64,000 bases of DNA, from contig OX638346.1 of the NCBI GenBank assembly GCA_951813515.1, positions 1,419,617 to 1,483,616 of the forward strand, in the 5' to 3' direction. A program made the translations under genes and the position numbers. Source of the stretch: an uncultured Pseudomonadales bacterium. GTDB taxonomy: Bacteria; Pseudomonadota; Gammaproteobacteria; Pseudomonadales; Azotimanducaceae. The notes below the pieces were generated by a model. It ran no database searches. It saw nothing but the letters and a program-made list of their open reading frames with translations, and was not told where the DNA came from. Shown in pieces: positions 29,096 to 37,272 of this stretch; positions within the stretch are counted from its first letter, which is position 1; each line of letters opens with the position of its first letter.

Positions 29096-29903
29096 GCCAT
29101 TGCTTGAAGTCGAGGGCTTGAGCAAGGCGTTCGATGGCGTCATGGCCATCGACAGGATCAGCTTTTCCCTCGATGACTCGGAGACCCTCGGCATCGTGGG
29201 CGAATCCGGTTCCGGAAAGACCACCCTGGCGCGCTGCATCCTGCGGGCGATCGATCCCGATGCGGGGTCCGTGCGGTTCCGGGGCAGCGGCGGCTGGCAT
29301 CAACTGCACGACATGCCGCACGCCGATTTGATTCCGCTACGCCAGGAAATGCAGATGGTGTTCCAGGATCCGTTTTCGTCCCTGAACCCGCGTATGACGG
29401 TGCAGGAGATCCTGGAGGAGCCGCTCATCATTCACAAGATCGGTACCCGGGCGTCGAGACGGGAATCGGTCCTGGACATCCTCGACCGGGTGCAGATGGA
29501 GTCCGACGCGCTGACGCGGTATCCGCACGCCTTCTCCGGTGGTCAGCGTCAGCGGATCGGCATTGCCAGGGCCCTTGTTCTCCGCCCGAAGCTGGTGGTC
29601 TGCGACGAAGCCGTTTCCGCGCTGGATGTGTCGGTGCAGGCCCAGATCATCAACCTGCTGGAAGACCTGCAGAAGGAGCTGGGGCTCACCTACCTGTTCG
29701 TTGCGCATGATTTGAGCGTCGTGCGTCACATCTGCGACCGAATTCTCGTGATGCACCGTGGGCGCGTCGTCGAAACGGGCCCGATCGAGGAGGTCTTCAA
29801 CAACCCCCGGGAGGACTACACGCGCTTGCTCCTCTCCGCGATTCCCTCCCCCGATCCCGACGTGCCGCTGCAGCCGCTCGATCGCCATGCACTGGGCCTT
29901 TAG
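29088..29903 (+). CDS. Oligopeptide-type ABC transporter ATPase (OppF/DppF-like)
   Basis: 271 residues from ATG 29088 (GGGGGAGG upstream). GESGSGKTT Walker A, FQDPFSSLNPRMTV Q-loop block, FSGGQRQRIGIARAL signature, VVCDEAVSALDVSVQ Walker B and FVAHDLSVV switch are present; DEAVSALD is typical of the OppF side. It pairs with the preceding OppD-like gene by an 8-base overlap. The C-terminal zinc/cysteine extension of some OppF proteins is absent. The diiron operon starts about 80 bases further on, with a possible TATATT -10 at 29955-29960. Confidence 0.94.
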   Translation: MAEPLLEVEGLSKAFDGVMAIDRISFSLDDSETLGIVGESGSGKTTLARCILRAIDPDAGSVRFRGSGGWHQLHDMPHADLIPLRQEMQMVFQDPFSSLNPRMTVQEILEEPLIIHKIGTRASRRESVLDILDRVQMESDALTRYPHAFSGGQRQRIGIARALVLRPKLVVCDEAVSALDVSVQAQIINLLEDLQKELGLTYLFVAHDLSVVRHICDRILVMHRGRVVETGPIEEVFNNPREDYTRLLLSAIPSPDPDVPLQPLDRHALGL

Positions 29904-29984
29904 GGCGCATTTCGCCGAAAGGATTTTTGCGCCTTTCAACCGCCCGATGTGGTGTATATTGGCCTGCCCAGTCTGGACTGAGGA

Positions 29985-31046
29985 ATGCGCGTGAGCGATG
30001 CGCCCCATCTGGATCTCGACACCTCCTGGATGGAACGGATGGGGGAGTGGGGTACCGCTGCCCAGCCCGGCAAGCGCGGCCTGACGCTTGAAGACATCCG
30101 GATCGGCCCATACGGCGAACTGCCGGAAGAAAGCGACAACATGTCCGGGCGCCCGCGCGGCGCGGCCGAACGGCCCGAAGCCTATCGGATCGGTGGCTAC
30201 ACGGTTCGATCCAAAAAGGAGATCTGGCTCGACAACGCCACCTTCCTGTACGAAGAGGCGCTGCAAAGACAGTGGAGCTCGGCCACCGACATTCCGTGGG
30301 AGACCATCGCGCCGCTCGCCGACGATATCGAAGAGGCGGAGTGCGCCTTGTGCACGTTCTTCAACGAAGTCGAGTTCGTCGCCGGCGACGTGCCCGCCCG
30401 TTGGGTCGCCAACATCTCTCCGGATTTCTTCGAAGCGCGCAATGTTCTCCTGGCCCAGGTGCAGGACGAGGCGCGCCACATGGACGTGTTCCGCAAGCGC
30501 GCGCTCGCCAACGGCGGCGGTCTCACCCGCGTCACCGGCGCCACATCCGGCTTTATCGGCGGCATCGACCTGTCCCGGGATTTCACGGAGATGTCCTCGC
30601 GCATGCACGTTTCCGGCGAGGGGGCGGTGCTGACCATGTTCCGCATGGGCGAACTCGTGGGCCAGAACCCCGCCGAGAAGCGCATGTACCGGCTGTGCGC
30701 GCAGGATGAGGCGCGCCATGTCGCGTTCGGCATCATGCATTTGCGCTACCTGCACGCGACGGCGCCCGAGCGGCACGAGGAGATCGAGGCGTACCTCGAC
30801 GAGGCGGAGAACCTGCCTTTGGCCGGAGGCACCAATCCCGCCGGGCCCCAGGCCGAAACCAGCGAGGCGCTGGCGATCCTGCTGGGCGGGGGCAAGCAGC
30901 ATTACGACGAGGGGTTTCGCATCCTGCTCGCCATACGCAAGCGACAGCTCAAGGAGTACATGCAGCGCGTGGTCAGCGCCGGATTCGGCGAGCGCTTCGA
31001 GAACGGTCGCTCGCCCGTGCCCGGGCGTATCGCCGAGCTAAGCTGA
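29985..31046 (+). CDS. Ferritin-like diiron protein, putative catalytic (alpha) subunit
   Basis: 353 residues; ferritin-like four-helix diiron fold. The ligand set E, ExxH, E, ExxH can be placed: Glu128 or Glu130 (FFNEVEF), Glu162/His165 (DEARH), Glu223 (MGELVG) and Glu242/His245 (DEARH). This is the pattern of ribonucleotide reductase R2-like and AurF-like oxygenases. The N-terminal part (RPRGAAERP, ATDIPWE) is shared with the next gene, its paralogue. No hydrophobic segment is seen; probably cytoplasmic. The substrate is unknown. It is the first gene of a tight five-gene run ending with an FmdB-like protein, and I do not recognise it as any named oxygenase. Confidence 0.8.
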   Translation: MRVSDAPHLDLDTSWMERMGEWGTAAQPGKRGLTLEDIRIGPYGELPEESDNMSGRPRGAAERPEAYRIGGYTVRSKKEIWLDNATFLYEEALQRQWSSATDIPWETIAPLADDIEEAECALCTFFNEVEFVAGDVPARWVANISPDFFEARNVLLAQVQDEARHMDVFRKRALANGGGLTRVTGATSGFIGGIDLSRDFTEMSSRMHVSGEGAVLTMFRMGELVGQNPAEKRMYRLCAQDEARHVAFGIMHLRYLHATAPERHEEIEAYLDEAENLPLAGGTNPAGPQAETSEALAILLGGGKQHYDEGFRILLAIRKRQLKEYMQRVVSAGFGERFENGRSPVPGRIAELS

Positions 31047-31083
31047 CCTCGCCCTTCCAAGTCCTTCCCGAGGAGGCCAAGGC

Positions 31084-32178
31084 GTGACCCAGACGTCCCG
31101 CGTCAAGAATCTCACCGCTTCGGTCGCGCACATCGATGTCCCACCGCCCAAGCTGCAATGGATGGGACATTCCATGCAATGGGGTACCCGCGTGACGAAG
31201 GGCGAACACGGCCTGCGGCTTGGCGACCTCAACGTCGGAATCTACGGCGAGATACCCCAGCATTGGGAGGACCAGTCGCGACGGCCGCGCGGCGCGGCGG
31301 ACCTTCCCGGAATGCCGCCGCTCCCCTACCACCTGCGCAGCAAACACCAGGTCTGGGCCGACAGCGCCGCCGACCTCTACGAAGAGGCGATTCAACATCG
31401 CTGGATTCCCGCGACGGACATTCCGTGGAACGCGCTCTCCCCGCTTCCCGACGATGTCGAACGGGCCGTCTGCCAGGTTCTGACCGAACTCATGCAGGCA
31501 GCCAACGCGGAGCTCGAGTGCATCACCTACTGGCAGGAGCAGATGTCCTACGGATACCACGAGGTAAAGCAGCTCCTCGCCGTCACGGCCCTGACCTGCG
31601 CTCGCCACATCGACGCGTTCCGCAAGCGCTGCCTCGCGAACGGCGGTGGACTTGGACTCGAGAGTCGCGGTCGGATGAACCGGGCCATACTGGAAAGCCG
31701 CGGCGGCTGGACCGAAGCGGTCGTCTATGTCTACGTACTCCGCGGCTTCTACATTCAGAATCAGTACCGGTTTCTGCTGGCCCACGCGCACAACGCCGCG
31801 GAGCGGGTGATCTTCGCCCATTGTCTTGCCGACCACGCGCGGCACATGACCTATGCTCTCGACCACCTGAAGTACGCCATCAACCAGCAGGACGGCCAAC
31901 GGGCGGTCATCCAGACGCTCCTCTCCATCGGCGAACGCACAATGGCGAGGGAAATGGAGGAACCGGTGCAGCGTTCGGCGCTCGCCGTCGTCTTCGGCGG
32001 CGGCATCGAAGGCGGCCGCCAGGAGGGCATGGCGACGTGGCATGCGCTGGTTCGGAGCGCCATCCACGAATACCTCGACGCGTGCGAATGGCTCGGGGTC
32101 AAGCGCAACATGATCCATCGAAGGTTGAACGCCTTGCTTCCCTCCGACGAGCAACTCAAACCACCGGCAAGGGATTGA
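31084..32178 (+). CDS. Ferritin-like paralogue lacking metal ligands, putative beta subunit
   Basis: 364 residues, clearly homologous to the preceding gene: G-L-x-L-x-D near 43-48, GIYGE, RRPRGAADLP, RSK, LYEEAIQHRWIPATDIPW and FRKRCLANGGG are shared. The two DEARH motifs have become TCARH (Cys172) and DHARH (His251), and the helix-C Glu is replaced within YVLRGFYIQ. At least three carboxylate ligands are therefore lost, so a normal diiron centre is unlikely. A non-catalytic partner of a heteromeric oxygenase, as in PaaA/PaaC-type or bacterial multicomponent monooxygenase alpha/beta pairs, is the simplest reading. The start codon is GTG at 31084, behind GAGGAGG. Confidence 0.75.
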   Translation: MTQTSRVKNLTASVAHIDVPPPKLQWMGHSMQWGTRVTKGEHGLRLGDLNVGIYGEIPQHWEDQSRRPRGAADLPGMPPLPYHLRSKHQVWADSAADLYEEAIQHRWIPATDIPWNALSPLPDDVERAVCQVLTELMQAANAELECITYWQEQMSYGYHEVKQLLAVTALTCARHIDAFRKRCLANGGGLGLESRGRMNRAILESRGGWTEAVVYVYVLRGFYIQNQYRFLLAHAHNAAERVIFAHCLADHARHMTYALDHLKYAINQQDGQRAVIQTLLSIGERTMAREMEEPVQRSALAVVFGGGIEGGRQEGMATWHALVRSAIHEYLDACEWLGVKRNMIHRRLNALLPSDEQLKPPARD

Positions 32179-32185
32179 CGCGCGC

Positions 32186-32629
32186 ATGGCGGCATTTCCT
32201 TCCGTCGAGTGGTTCAACGCCGTGCGCGAACGGTACAACTCGGACGAGACGTTGCACACCGGCGGCGGGGGCCCCTGCGAGGCGAAGGCTGCACTGTGCA
32301 TCGGGGACCACATCTACCTGCTCGAGTTCGAGGGTTTCGAATGCGCCGAAATCCGACAGATCGATCGGAACGACATCGATCACGTCGATTTCTGTCTCGA
32401 CATGCCCCTGTACGAATGGGTCGACATGGTCAACAACATCCAGCAGCACGGCGAGGCGGACCTGCACCACACCCTCAGCACGATGGATCTCGAACTGGAA
32501 GAGGGCCTGGCTCGCGCTCCAGGCGACGATCAGTACAAGATGGACCTGTTCTACCGCTACAACCAGAACTTCCAGGACTTCTTCAACGCCTCGGCGGGCG
32601 TTCCAACCACAATCACGGTCATGGACTGA
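32186..32629 (+). CDS. Uncharacterised small protein S1 of the diiron operon
   Basis: 147 residues, acidic, no signal peptide or membrane segment. It is paralogous to the next gene. Shared features are a beta-rich centre (FEGFECAEIRQID here, FRAFRCSDVRRID there), D-x-x-M-P-x-x-E-W-like MPLYEWVDMV versus APREWDDYL, and a C-terminal helix FYRYNQNFQDFFNA versus FYRYHQSLQQFVDA. Organisation loosely recalls SCP2-type ligand-binding folds but this could not be verified. It begins 7 bases after the beta-subunit stop, so translation is probably coupled. A substrate-carrier or effector role is only a guess from position. Confidence 0.7.
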   Translation: MAAFPSVEWFNAVRERYNSDETLHTGGGGPCEAKAALCIGDHIYLLEFEGFECAEIRQIDRNDIDHVDFCLDMPLYEWVDMVNNIQQHGEADLHHTLSTMDLELEEGLARAPGDDQYKMDLFYRYNQNFQDFFNASAGVPTTITVMD

Positions 32630-32644
32630 CCCTGGGAGAACTGC

Positions 32645-33064
32645 GTGCAACTTTCGATAAGGCGCCTGAAATCCGCCCAGTCTGCGGTGAATGCGTCCGA
32701 CGCTTTCCGCGCCCTCGGCAGCGTCGACGTCAAGGTCGTCATGGCGTCCGGGAAATCCGCGTACCTGGCCACCTTCCGGGCATTCAGATGCTCGGATGTC
32801 CGGCGCATCGATGCCGCCGAGACGCGCGACGGCGACTTCGTAATCGAAATGGCGCCGCGGGAGTGGGACGACTATCTCGACGAACGACGTGTGGGTGAAG
32901 GCAAGTCGCTGGCAGAACTCGACCTCGAGAGAGCGATTGTCAAAGCCGCGAATCCCCGGAAGAAGCAGGACTTCTACCGATACCACCAGTCCCTGCAGCA
33001 GTTCGTCGATGCCCTCGTCGATGTCGTCCCGACGAGCCGGCGAGCAGGCAGGCCGACCTACTGA
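32645..33064 (+). CDS. Uncharacterised small protein S2 of the diiron operon
   Basis: 139 residues, paralogous to S1 (see that entry for the shared stretches). It differs by a more basic N-terminus and a basic tail (TSRRAGRPTY). The start is GTG at 32645 with GGGAG upstream. Its stop overlaps the start of the FmdB-like gene (TGATG). No known domain is recognised. Confidence 0.7.
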   Translation: MQLSIRRLKSAQSAVNASDAFRALGSVDVKVVMASGKSAYLATFRAFRCSDVRRIDAAETRDGDFVIEMAPREWDDYLDERRVGEGKSLAELDLERAIVKAANPRKKQDFYRYHQSLQQFVDALVDVVPTSRRAGRPTY

Positions 33065-33333
33065 TGCCCCTCTATCCGTATCGCTGTCGGCGCTGCCAGG
33101 CCGTTACGGAACTGCTCTGGTCCGGCTTCCAGCCGCCGGATCACGTGCCTTGCGAGGCCTGCGAAAGCGAGGAGACCTACCGCGTGATCGGTGTCAACGC
33201 CTACCACCGGTCTGACGCCCAGAAGACTGCGCGGCTCGATCCGAAATACGACAAGCTGGTCAACGCGACCGCCAAGTCGGCCGACGCCGCGAGTGAGCGT
33301 CACCTGCTGCGCCGGATGAAGCCGTTCGAGTAG
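33064..33333 (+). CDS. FmdB-like zinc-ribbon protein
   Basis: 89 residues. It starts MPLYPYRCRRCQAVTELLW and has a second pair CEACES near residues 37-42, giving the two CxxC knuckles of the FmdB-type regulatory zinc ribbon. The C-terminus is charged and lacks a known domain. It is last in the diiron operon, with its ATG overlapping the S2 stop. The FmdB family is poorly understood; a role in regulation or metallocentre assembly would fit. Confidence 0.8.
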   Translation: MPLYPYRCRRCQAVTELLWSGFQPPDHVPCEACESEETYRVIGVNAYHRSDAQKTARLDPKYDKLVNATAKSADAASERHLLRRMKPFE

Positions 33334-33372
33334 CTTCGCGGTGCCCGTGGACCACGGGCTCCCGCTGCAGCG

Positions 33373-34011
33373 CTACATCTCGATTGCCAGGAGCCGGAGA
33401 AAGTCCTTTTTCTGTTCTTCGGTCATTTGCTCGAAAATCGGCACCCGCATCTCGGTCACCGGAAAGTCCACGAACTCCGGTGACTGGACCTGCATGGCGG
33501 CGGCGATGTTGTGCAGGCCATTGCCTTCTTCCGATCCGGCCATCAGCGGGCCGCTGACCGTATCGGGCCAATACATCTCGGAAGGTTGCTTTTCGCTGTA
33601 CGGGTTTTCCCGGCCGACATGTTTCTCGATCGCCGCACGCAACGCTATTTCGCCCTCGCGGCGTTTCCGCCCGCCCTCGCGGCCGTAAAAGGCGCCGGAC
33701 TGATTGCAGAGGGCGGCCCATCGGGCGCGGATGTGAAAACCGCGTATGGCCAGCGCCTCTTCCGGTTCACCGTCGCCGCCGGTGATCTTTCCATCCTTCA
33801 CGATGATGTAGTACCCGGCCTTTTGCCGGCCGCCTTCCATGAGTCGCGCCGGAGGATGCGTATAGCACTCGGTGAACGCCCACTCGAAGCCTTCCGGCAG
33901 ATCCGCAGCCTCAAGGATCTTGACCGCCGCAGCGGCGCAGGCTTCGCCCCACTCCTTCGACCCGAATTCACCTTCCTTCTTCAAGGTCGACATATCAATT
34001 ACGTAGGACAT
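33373..34011 (-). CDS. Hypothetical protein
   Basis: 212 residues, no signal peptide, no membrane helix, no family recognised. It contains GYYIIVKDGKITGG, several aromatic residues (ECYTHPPAR, MYWPDT) and a highly charged middle (YGREGGRKRREGE). Reading frame quality and codon use look genuine and a GAGGGGAAA lies just before the start at 34011. It is transcribed toward the diiron operon, whose last gene ends about 40 bases away, and divergently from pntAA. Confidence 0.6.
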   Translation of the reverse strand: MSYVIDMSTLKKEGEFGSKEWGEACAAAAVKILEAADLPEGFEWAFTECYTHPPARLMEGGRQKAGYYIIVKDGKITGGDGEPEEALAIRGFHIRARWAALCNQSGAFYGREGGRKRREGEIALRAAIEKHVGRENPYSEKQPSEMYWPDTVSGPLMAGSEEGNGLHNIAAAMQVQSPEFVDFPVTEMRVPIFEQMTEEQKKDFLRLLAIEM

Positions 34012-34192
34012 TTCCCCTCACACGTTGCGAATCCCTGGAAATCGCGAACGTAGCATATTCCCGAAACCGGCATATCGAGCCGTTCGGGGAACAACGCCTT
34101 GCAACCCAGGCTCGCGTGCAAATCCCCACCGCAACCAGGCATGTCAAAACGTTTGTTGAATCCCTCAAGTTCGGTTAGGGTGCGGCGTTTCA

Positions 34193-34211
34193 GCGTCTCG
34201 ACCCGAGACGC
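34193..34211 (+). promoter_or_regulatory. Perfect inverted repeat upstream of pntAA
   Basis: GCGTCTCG, ACC, CGAGACGC: an 8-bp perfect stem ending 17 bases before the pntAA GTG start. It could be an operator or a 5'-leader hairpin; no T-run follows, so it is not an obvious terminator. Confidence 0.35.
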
Positions 34212-34228
34212 CGTCAGCGGGGAAGCAA

Positions 34229-35377
34229 GTGAAGATCGCCGTTGTGCGTGAATCGCACGCGTGGGAGCGTCGCGTCGCCCTGGTTCCGGAGTCGTGCGCG
34301 AAGCTGGTCCAGGCAGGTTTCAGCGTCGCGATCGAAAGTGGCGCCGGCGCGGACGCCGGGGCCGACGACGAGGCCTACGTCGCGGCGGATGCCGTGATCG
34401 AGACCGATCCCCGGGCGTTGGTCGAGTCTGCGGACATCCTCCTGAAGATCAATCCCCCGTCCAATACCCGCGAGCGTAGCGAAATCGACTGGATCAAACC
34501 GTCCACGGTCATCGTGGCGTCGCTGATGCCCTTGCGGCATCCGCGAGAGATGAAGGCGCTCGCAAAGACCGGCGCCATCGCCTTCTCCACCGACGCGATT
34601 CCGCGCACGACGCGCGCGCAGGCCATGGACACGCTGTCTTCCATGAGCAGCATCAGCGGGTACAAGGGCGTGCTGCTCGCCGCCGCCGAGCTGCCCCGGT
34701 ACCTGCCGATGCTGAGCTCCGCGGCCGGCACGGTCTTTCCGGCGAGGGTCTTCGTGATCGGGGCCGCGGTGGCCGGACTGCAGGCGCTCGCCACCGCCAA
34801 GCGTTTGGGCGCAACGGTGACGGCAACGGACGTCCGACCGGAAGTCAAGGAACAGATCGAGAGCGTGGGCGCCAGGTACGTTGGCATCGAGCTCGAGGAA
34901 GATGCCTCCGCAGGCGGCGGCTATGCGAAGGAACTCAGCGAGGAAGATCGGCAGCGCCAGCGCGACATGCTGGTCGATGAGGTAGCCCGATCGGATGTCG
35001 TCATCACCACTGCCCTGATCGGGGGCGTCTTTGCGCCGAAGATCGTCACCTCGGAGATGGTCCGCTCGATGCGTCCCGGCTCGATCATCGTCGATCTCGC
35101 CGCCGACGGGGGCGGCAATTGCGAGGACGCGGTGCCAGGAGAAACCGTCGACCTGGAAGGCGTGCGGCTCATCGCCCCGCTAAACCTGCCGGCGACCATG
35201 CCAGAGCATGCGAGCCTGCTGTTCTCCCGCAACGTAACGCACTTCGTCGAGACGTTTTCTGACGAAGGCACGTTCGAGGTCGACACACAAGACGAGATCC
35301 AGGCGGGCTGCCTGATCACGAGAGACCGCGAGATCGTACACGAGCGCACCCGCGAGGCGTTGCATGCGCTGGACTGA
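34229..35377 (+). CDS. pntAA: NAD(P) transhydrogenase subunit alpha part 1 (NAD-binding)
   Basis: 382 residues; the soluble NAD(H)-binding domain I of proton-translocating transhydrogenase. It starts at GTG 34229 (MKIAVVRESHAWERRVALVP). SSMSSISGYKGVLLAA, VIGAAVAGLQALATAKRLGA and SMRPGSIIVDLAADGGGNCE are hallmark stretches. The split into AA, AB and B polypeptides is the three-gene form of alphaproteobacteria and many gammaproteobacteria. With the next two genes it would make NADPH from NADH at the expense of the proton gradient. Confidence 0.95.
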   Translation: MKIAVVRESHAWERRVALVPESCAKLVQAGFSVAIESGAGADAGADDEAYVAADAVIETDPRALVESADILLKINPPSNTRERSEIDWIKPSTVIVASLMPLRHPREMKALAKTGAIAFSTDAIPRTTRAQAMDTLSSMSSISGYKGVLLAAAELPRYLPMLSSAAGTVFPARVFVIGAAVAGLQALATAKRLGATVTATDVRPEVKEQIESVGARYVGIELEEDASAGGGYAKELSEEDRQRQRDMLVDEVARSDVVITTALIGGVFAPKIVTSEMVRSMRPGSIIVDLAADGGGNCEDAVPGETVDLEGVRLIAPLNLPATMPEHASLLFSRNVTHFVETFSDEGTFEVDTQDEIQAGCLITRDREIVHERTREALHALD

Positions 35378-35389
35378 GGACGCCGAGCC

Positions 35390-35818
35390 ATGAACCGCCG
35401 TCGTTATTTGCCAAAGCGGGCGATCACCGTCCTGTCCGTGATCATCGGCGTGGCGGGCATCGCGCTCGCCGCGTCGTCCGATCCCGGCACGACCGTCGAG
35501 ACATCCGCGTCTTCCGGGCATGAACCAGGTTCGGTCGACTACTGGCCCATGGTGTTCGTCTTCCTGTTGTCGACATTCATCGGGCTCGGCGTGATTCGGC
35601 GCGTGTCGCGGCTGTTGCATACGCCGCTGATGTCCCTGACGAATGCGATCTCGGCTATCGCGGTCGTCGGCGCGATTCTCATCGCGGGCCCGGACTTCCC
35701 GCCGGAGATTCGCCTGCTCGGAGGCATCGCGCTGTTCGCTTCCGTCACCAATATCGTCAGCGGATTCCTCATCACCGACCGCATGCTCCGGATGTTCAAG
35801 CAGGACAAATCCGAATGA
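35390..35818 (+). CDS. pntAB: NAD(P) transhydrogenase subunit alpha part 2 (membrane)
   Basis: 142 residues with an N-terminal hydrophobic segment and three further helices. FVFLLSTFIGLGVIRRVSRLLHTPLMSLTNAISAI is the conserved domain-II segment. The 3' end overlaps pntB (ATGA). The N-terminal 45 residues, including a Ser/Thr-rich stretch, are longer than the minimal subunit. Confidence 0.92.
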   Translation: MNRRRYLPKRAITVLSVIIGVAGIALAASSDPGTTVETSASSGHEPGSVDYWPMVFVFLLSTFIGLGVIRRVSRLLHTPLMSLTNAISAIAVVGAILIAGPDFPPEIRLLGGIALFASVTNIVSGFLITDRMLRMFKQDKSE

Positions 35819-37227
35819 GCCCGGGATACGTAGAACTCTTCTACCTCACGGCGACCGCGCTGTTCATCTTCTCGCTGCACTGGATGAACGATCCCAAGAC
35901 GGCGCGCAGGGGCGTGGCGGCGGGCGCTGCGGCCATGGTGCTCGGCGTGGCAGCGACCTGGGCGCAGCCGTTCGTGGTGAACCATGGTTGGCTGGTGCTC
36001 GCGGTCGTGGCGGGAATCGCCGTCGGCTACCCGCTGTCCCGCGTCGCGCTCACAGCCGCGCCGCAGCGGACCGCCCTGTCGCATGCGTTCGGCGGTCTTG
36101 CGGCCGCGCTTGTCGGCATCGGCAAGTATTACCTGTGGCTCTCCGAAGGCCCGGAAGAACTCACCACCTTCCGCATGGTCGCGATCATTGCGGAGGTCAT
36201 CCTCGGATGCGTCACGCTCACCGGCAGCCTCTTCGCCGCCGGCAAGCTGCAGGAGCTCAAGTGGGTTCCGCAACGCGCGGTGACCTATCCGCTGCAGAAC
36301 GTGTTCAACATCGCGCTGCTGCTCGTCGCGATCGGAATCGGCGCGTGGCTGGTGCTCAACCCGACCGCGCCGGCTGCGGCCTTCCTGTTTCCGGCCGTCA
36401 TTGTCATCGCCCTCATGTTCGGCGTTCTCCTGATCATCCCCATTGGCGGCGCCGACATGCCAACGGTCATCGCGATCCTCAACTCCTATGCCGGTCTTGC
36501 GGCAGTGGCCATGGGTTTCGTGCTGGAGAACAACCTGCTCATCACCGCCGGCGCGCTGGACGGATCGAGCGGCTTGATCCTGTCGATCATCATGTGCAGG
36601 GCGATGAACCGGTCGTATCTCAACGTGCTGTTCGGCGCCTTCGGTTCGGTCAAGCAATCCGCGCCCGAGGGCGCGGCGCCCGGCGTCTACAAGGCGGACA
36701 CGCCCGAGAGCGCTGCCCAGATCATGGAGCAGGCCAACAACGTCGTGATCGTCCCCGGCTACGGCATGGCAGTGGCCCAGGCGCAACACCGGGTGCGGGA
36801 ACTCTACGACCATTTGAAAAGGCGGGGCGTGACCGTGCGCTTCGCCATTCATCCGGTTGCCGGGCGAATGCCCGGACACATGAACGTGCTCCTTGCCGAG
36901 GCGGACGTGCCGTACACCGATCTGGTCGAAATGGAGGACGTCAACCGGGATATGCCCCAATGCGACGTCGCCCTGGTGATCGGCGCGAACGATGTCGTCA
37001 ATCCGGCCGCCGCCCTGGACGAGTCAAGCCCCATCTACGGGATGCCCATCATCGAGGCACAGAAGGCGCGGACGGTTTTTGCCATCAAGCGCTCCAAGAA
37101 CCCCGGTTTCGCCGGCATCGACAACGCCCTCTACTTCGATGAAAAGACCTGGATGCTCTTCGGCGACGCGAAGCACGTCGTGGGCGAACTCGTCAAGGAG
37201 CTTTCCGAGAAGGCGGGCATTCACTAA
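35815..37227 (+). CDS. pntB: NAD(P) transhydrogenase subunit beta
   Basis: 470 residues: hydrophobic domain II (about 1-275) followed by the NADP(H)-binding domain III with VIVPGYGMAVAQAQH, HPVAGRMPGHMNVLLAEA, VALVIGANDVVNPAA and IKRSKNPGFAGIDNALYF. Its ATG overlaps the pntAB stop. Complete and normal length. Confidence 0.97.
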   Translation: MSPGYVELFYLTATALFIFSLHWMNDPKTARRGVAAGAAAMVLGVAATWAQPFVVNHGWLVLAVVAGIAVGYPLSRVALTAAPQRTALSHAFGGLAAALVGIGKYYLWLSEGPEELTTFRMVAIIAEVILGCVTLTGSLFAAGKLQELKWVPQRAVTYPLQNVFNIALLLVAIGIGAWLVLNPTAPAAAFLFPAVIVIALMFGVLLIIPIGGADMPTVIAILNSYAGLAAVAMGFVLENNLLITAGALDGSSGLILSIIMCRAMNRSYLNVLFGAFGSVKQSAPEGAAPGVYKADTPESAAQIMEQANNVVIVPGYGMAVAQAQHRVRELYDHLKRRGVTVRFAIHPVAGRMPGHMNVLLAEADVPYTDLVEMEDVNRDMPQCDVALVIGANDVVNPAAALDESSPIYGMPIIEAQKARTVFAIKRSKNPGFAGIDNALYFDEKTWMLFGDAKHVVGELVKELSEKAGIH

Positions 37228-37272
37228 CGCACCCGCCAGGGCGACAGGTCGCACCAGGGAGCCGGAGAATCA

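Noticed and set aside
27959..29239. 426-codon minus-strand open frame that might have been a lost ABC permease
   Set aside because: Antisense to the OppD-like gene, without membrane segments; the 284-base gap before that gene also holds no permease remnant.
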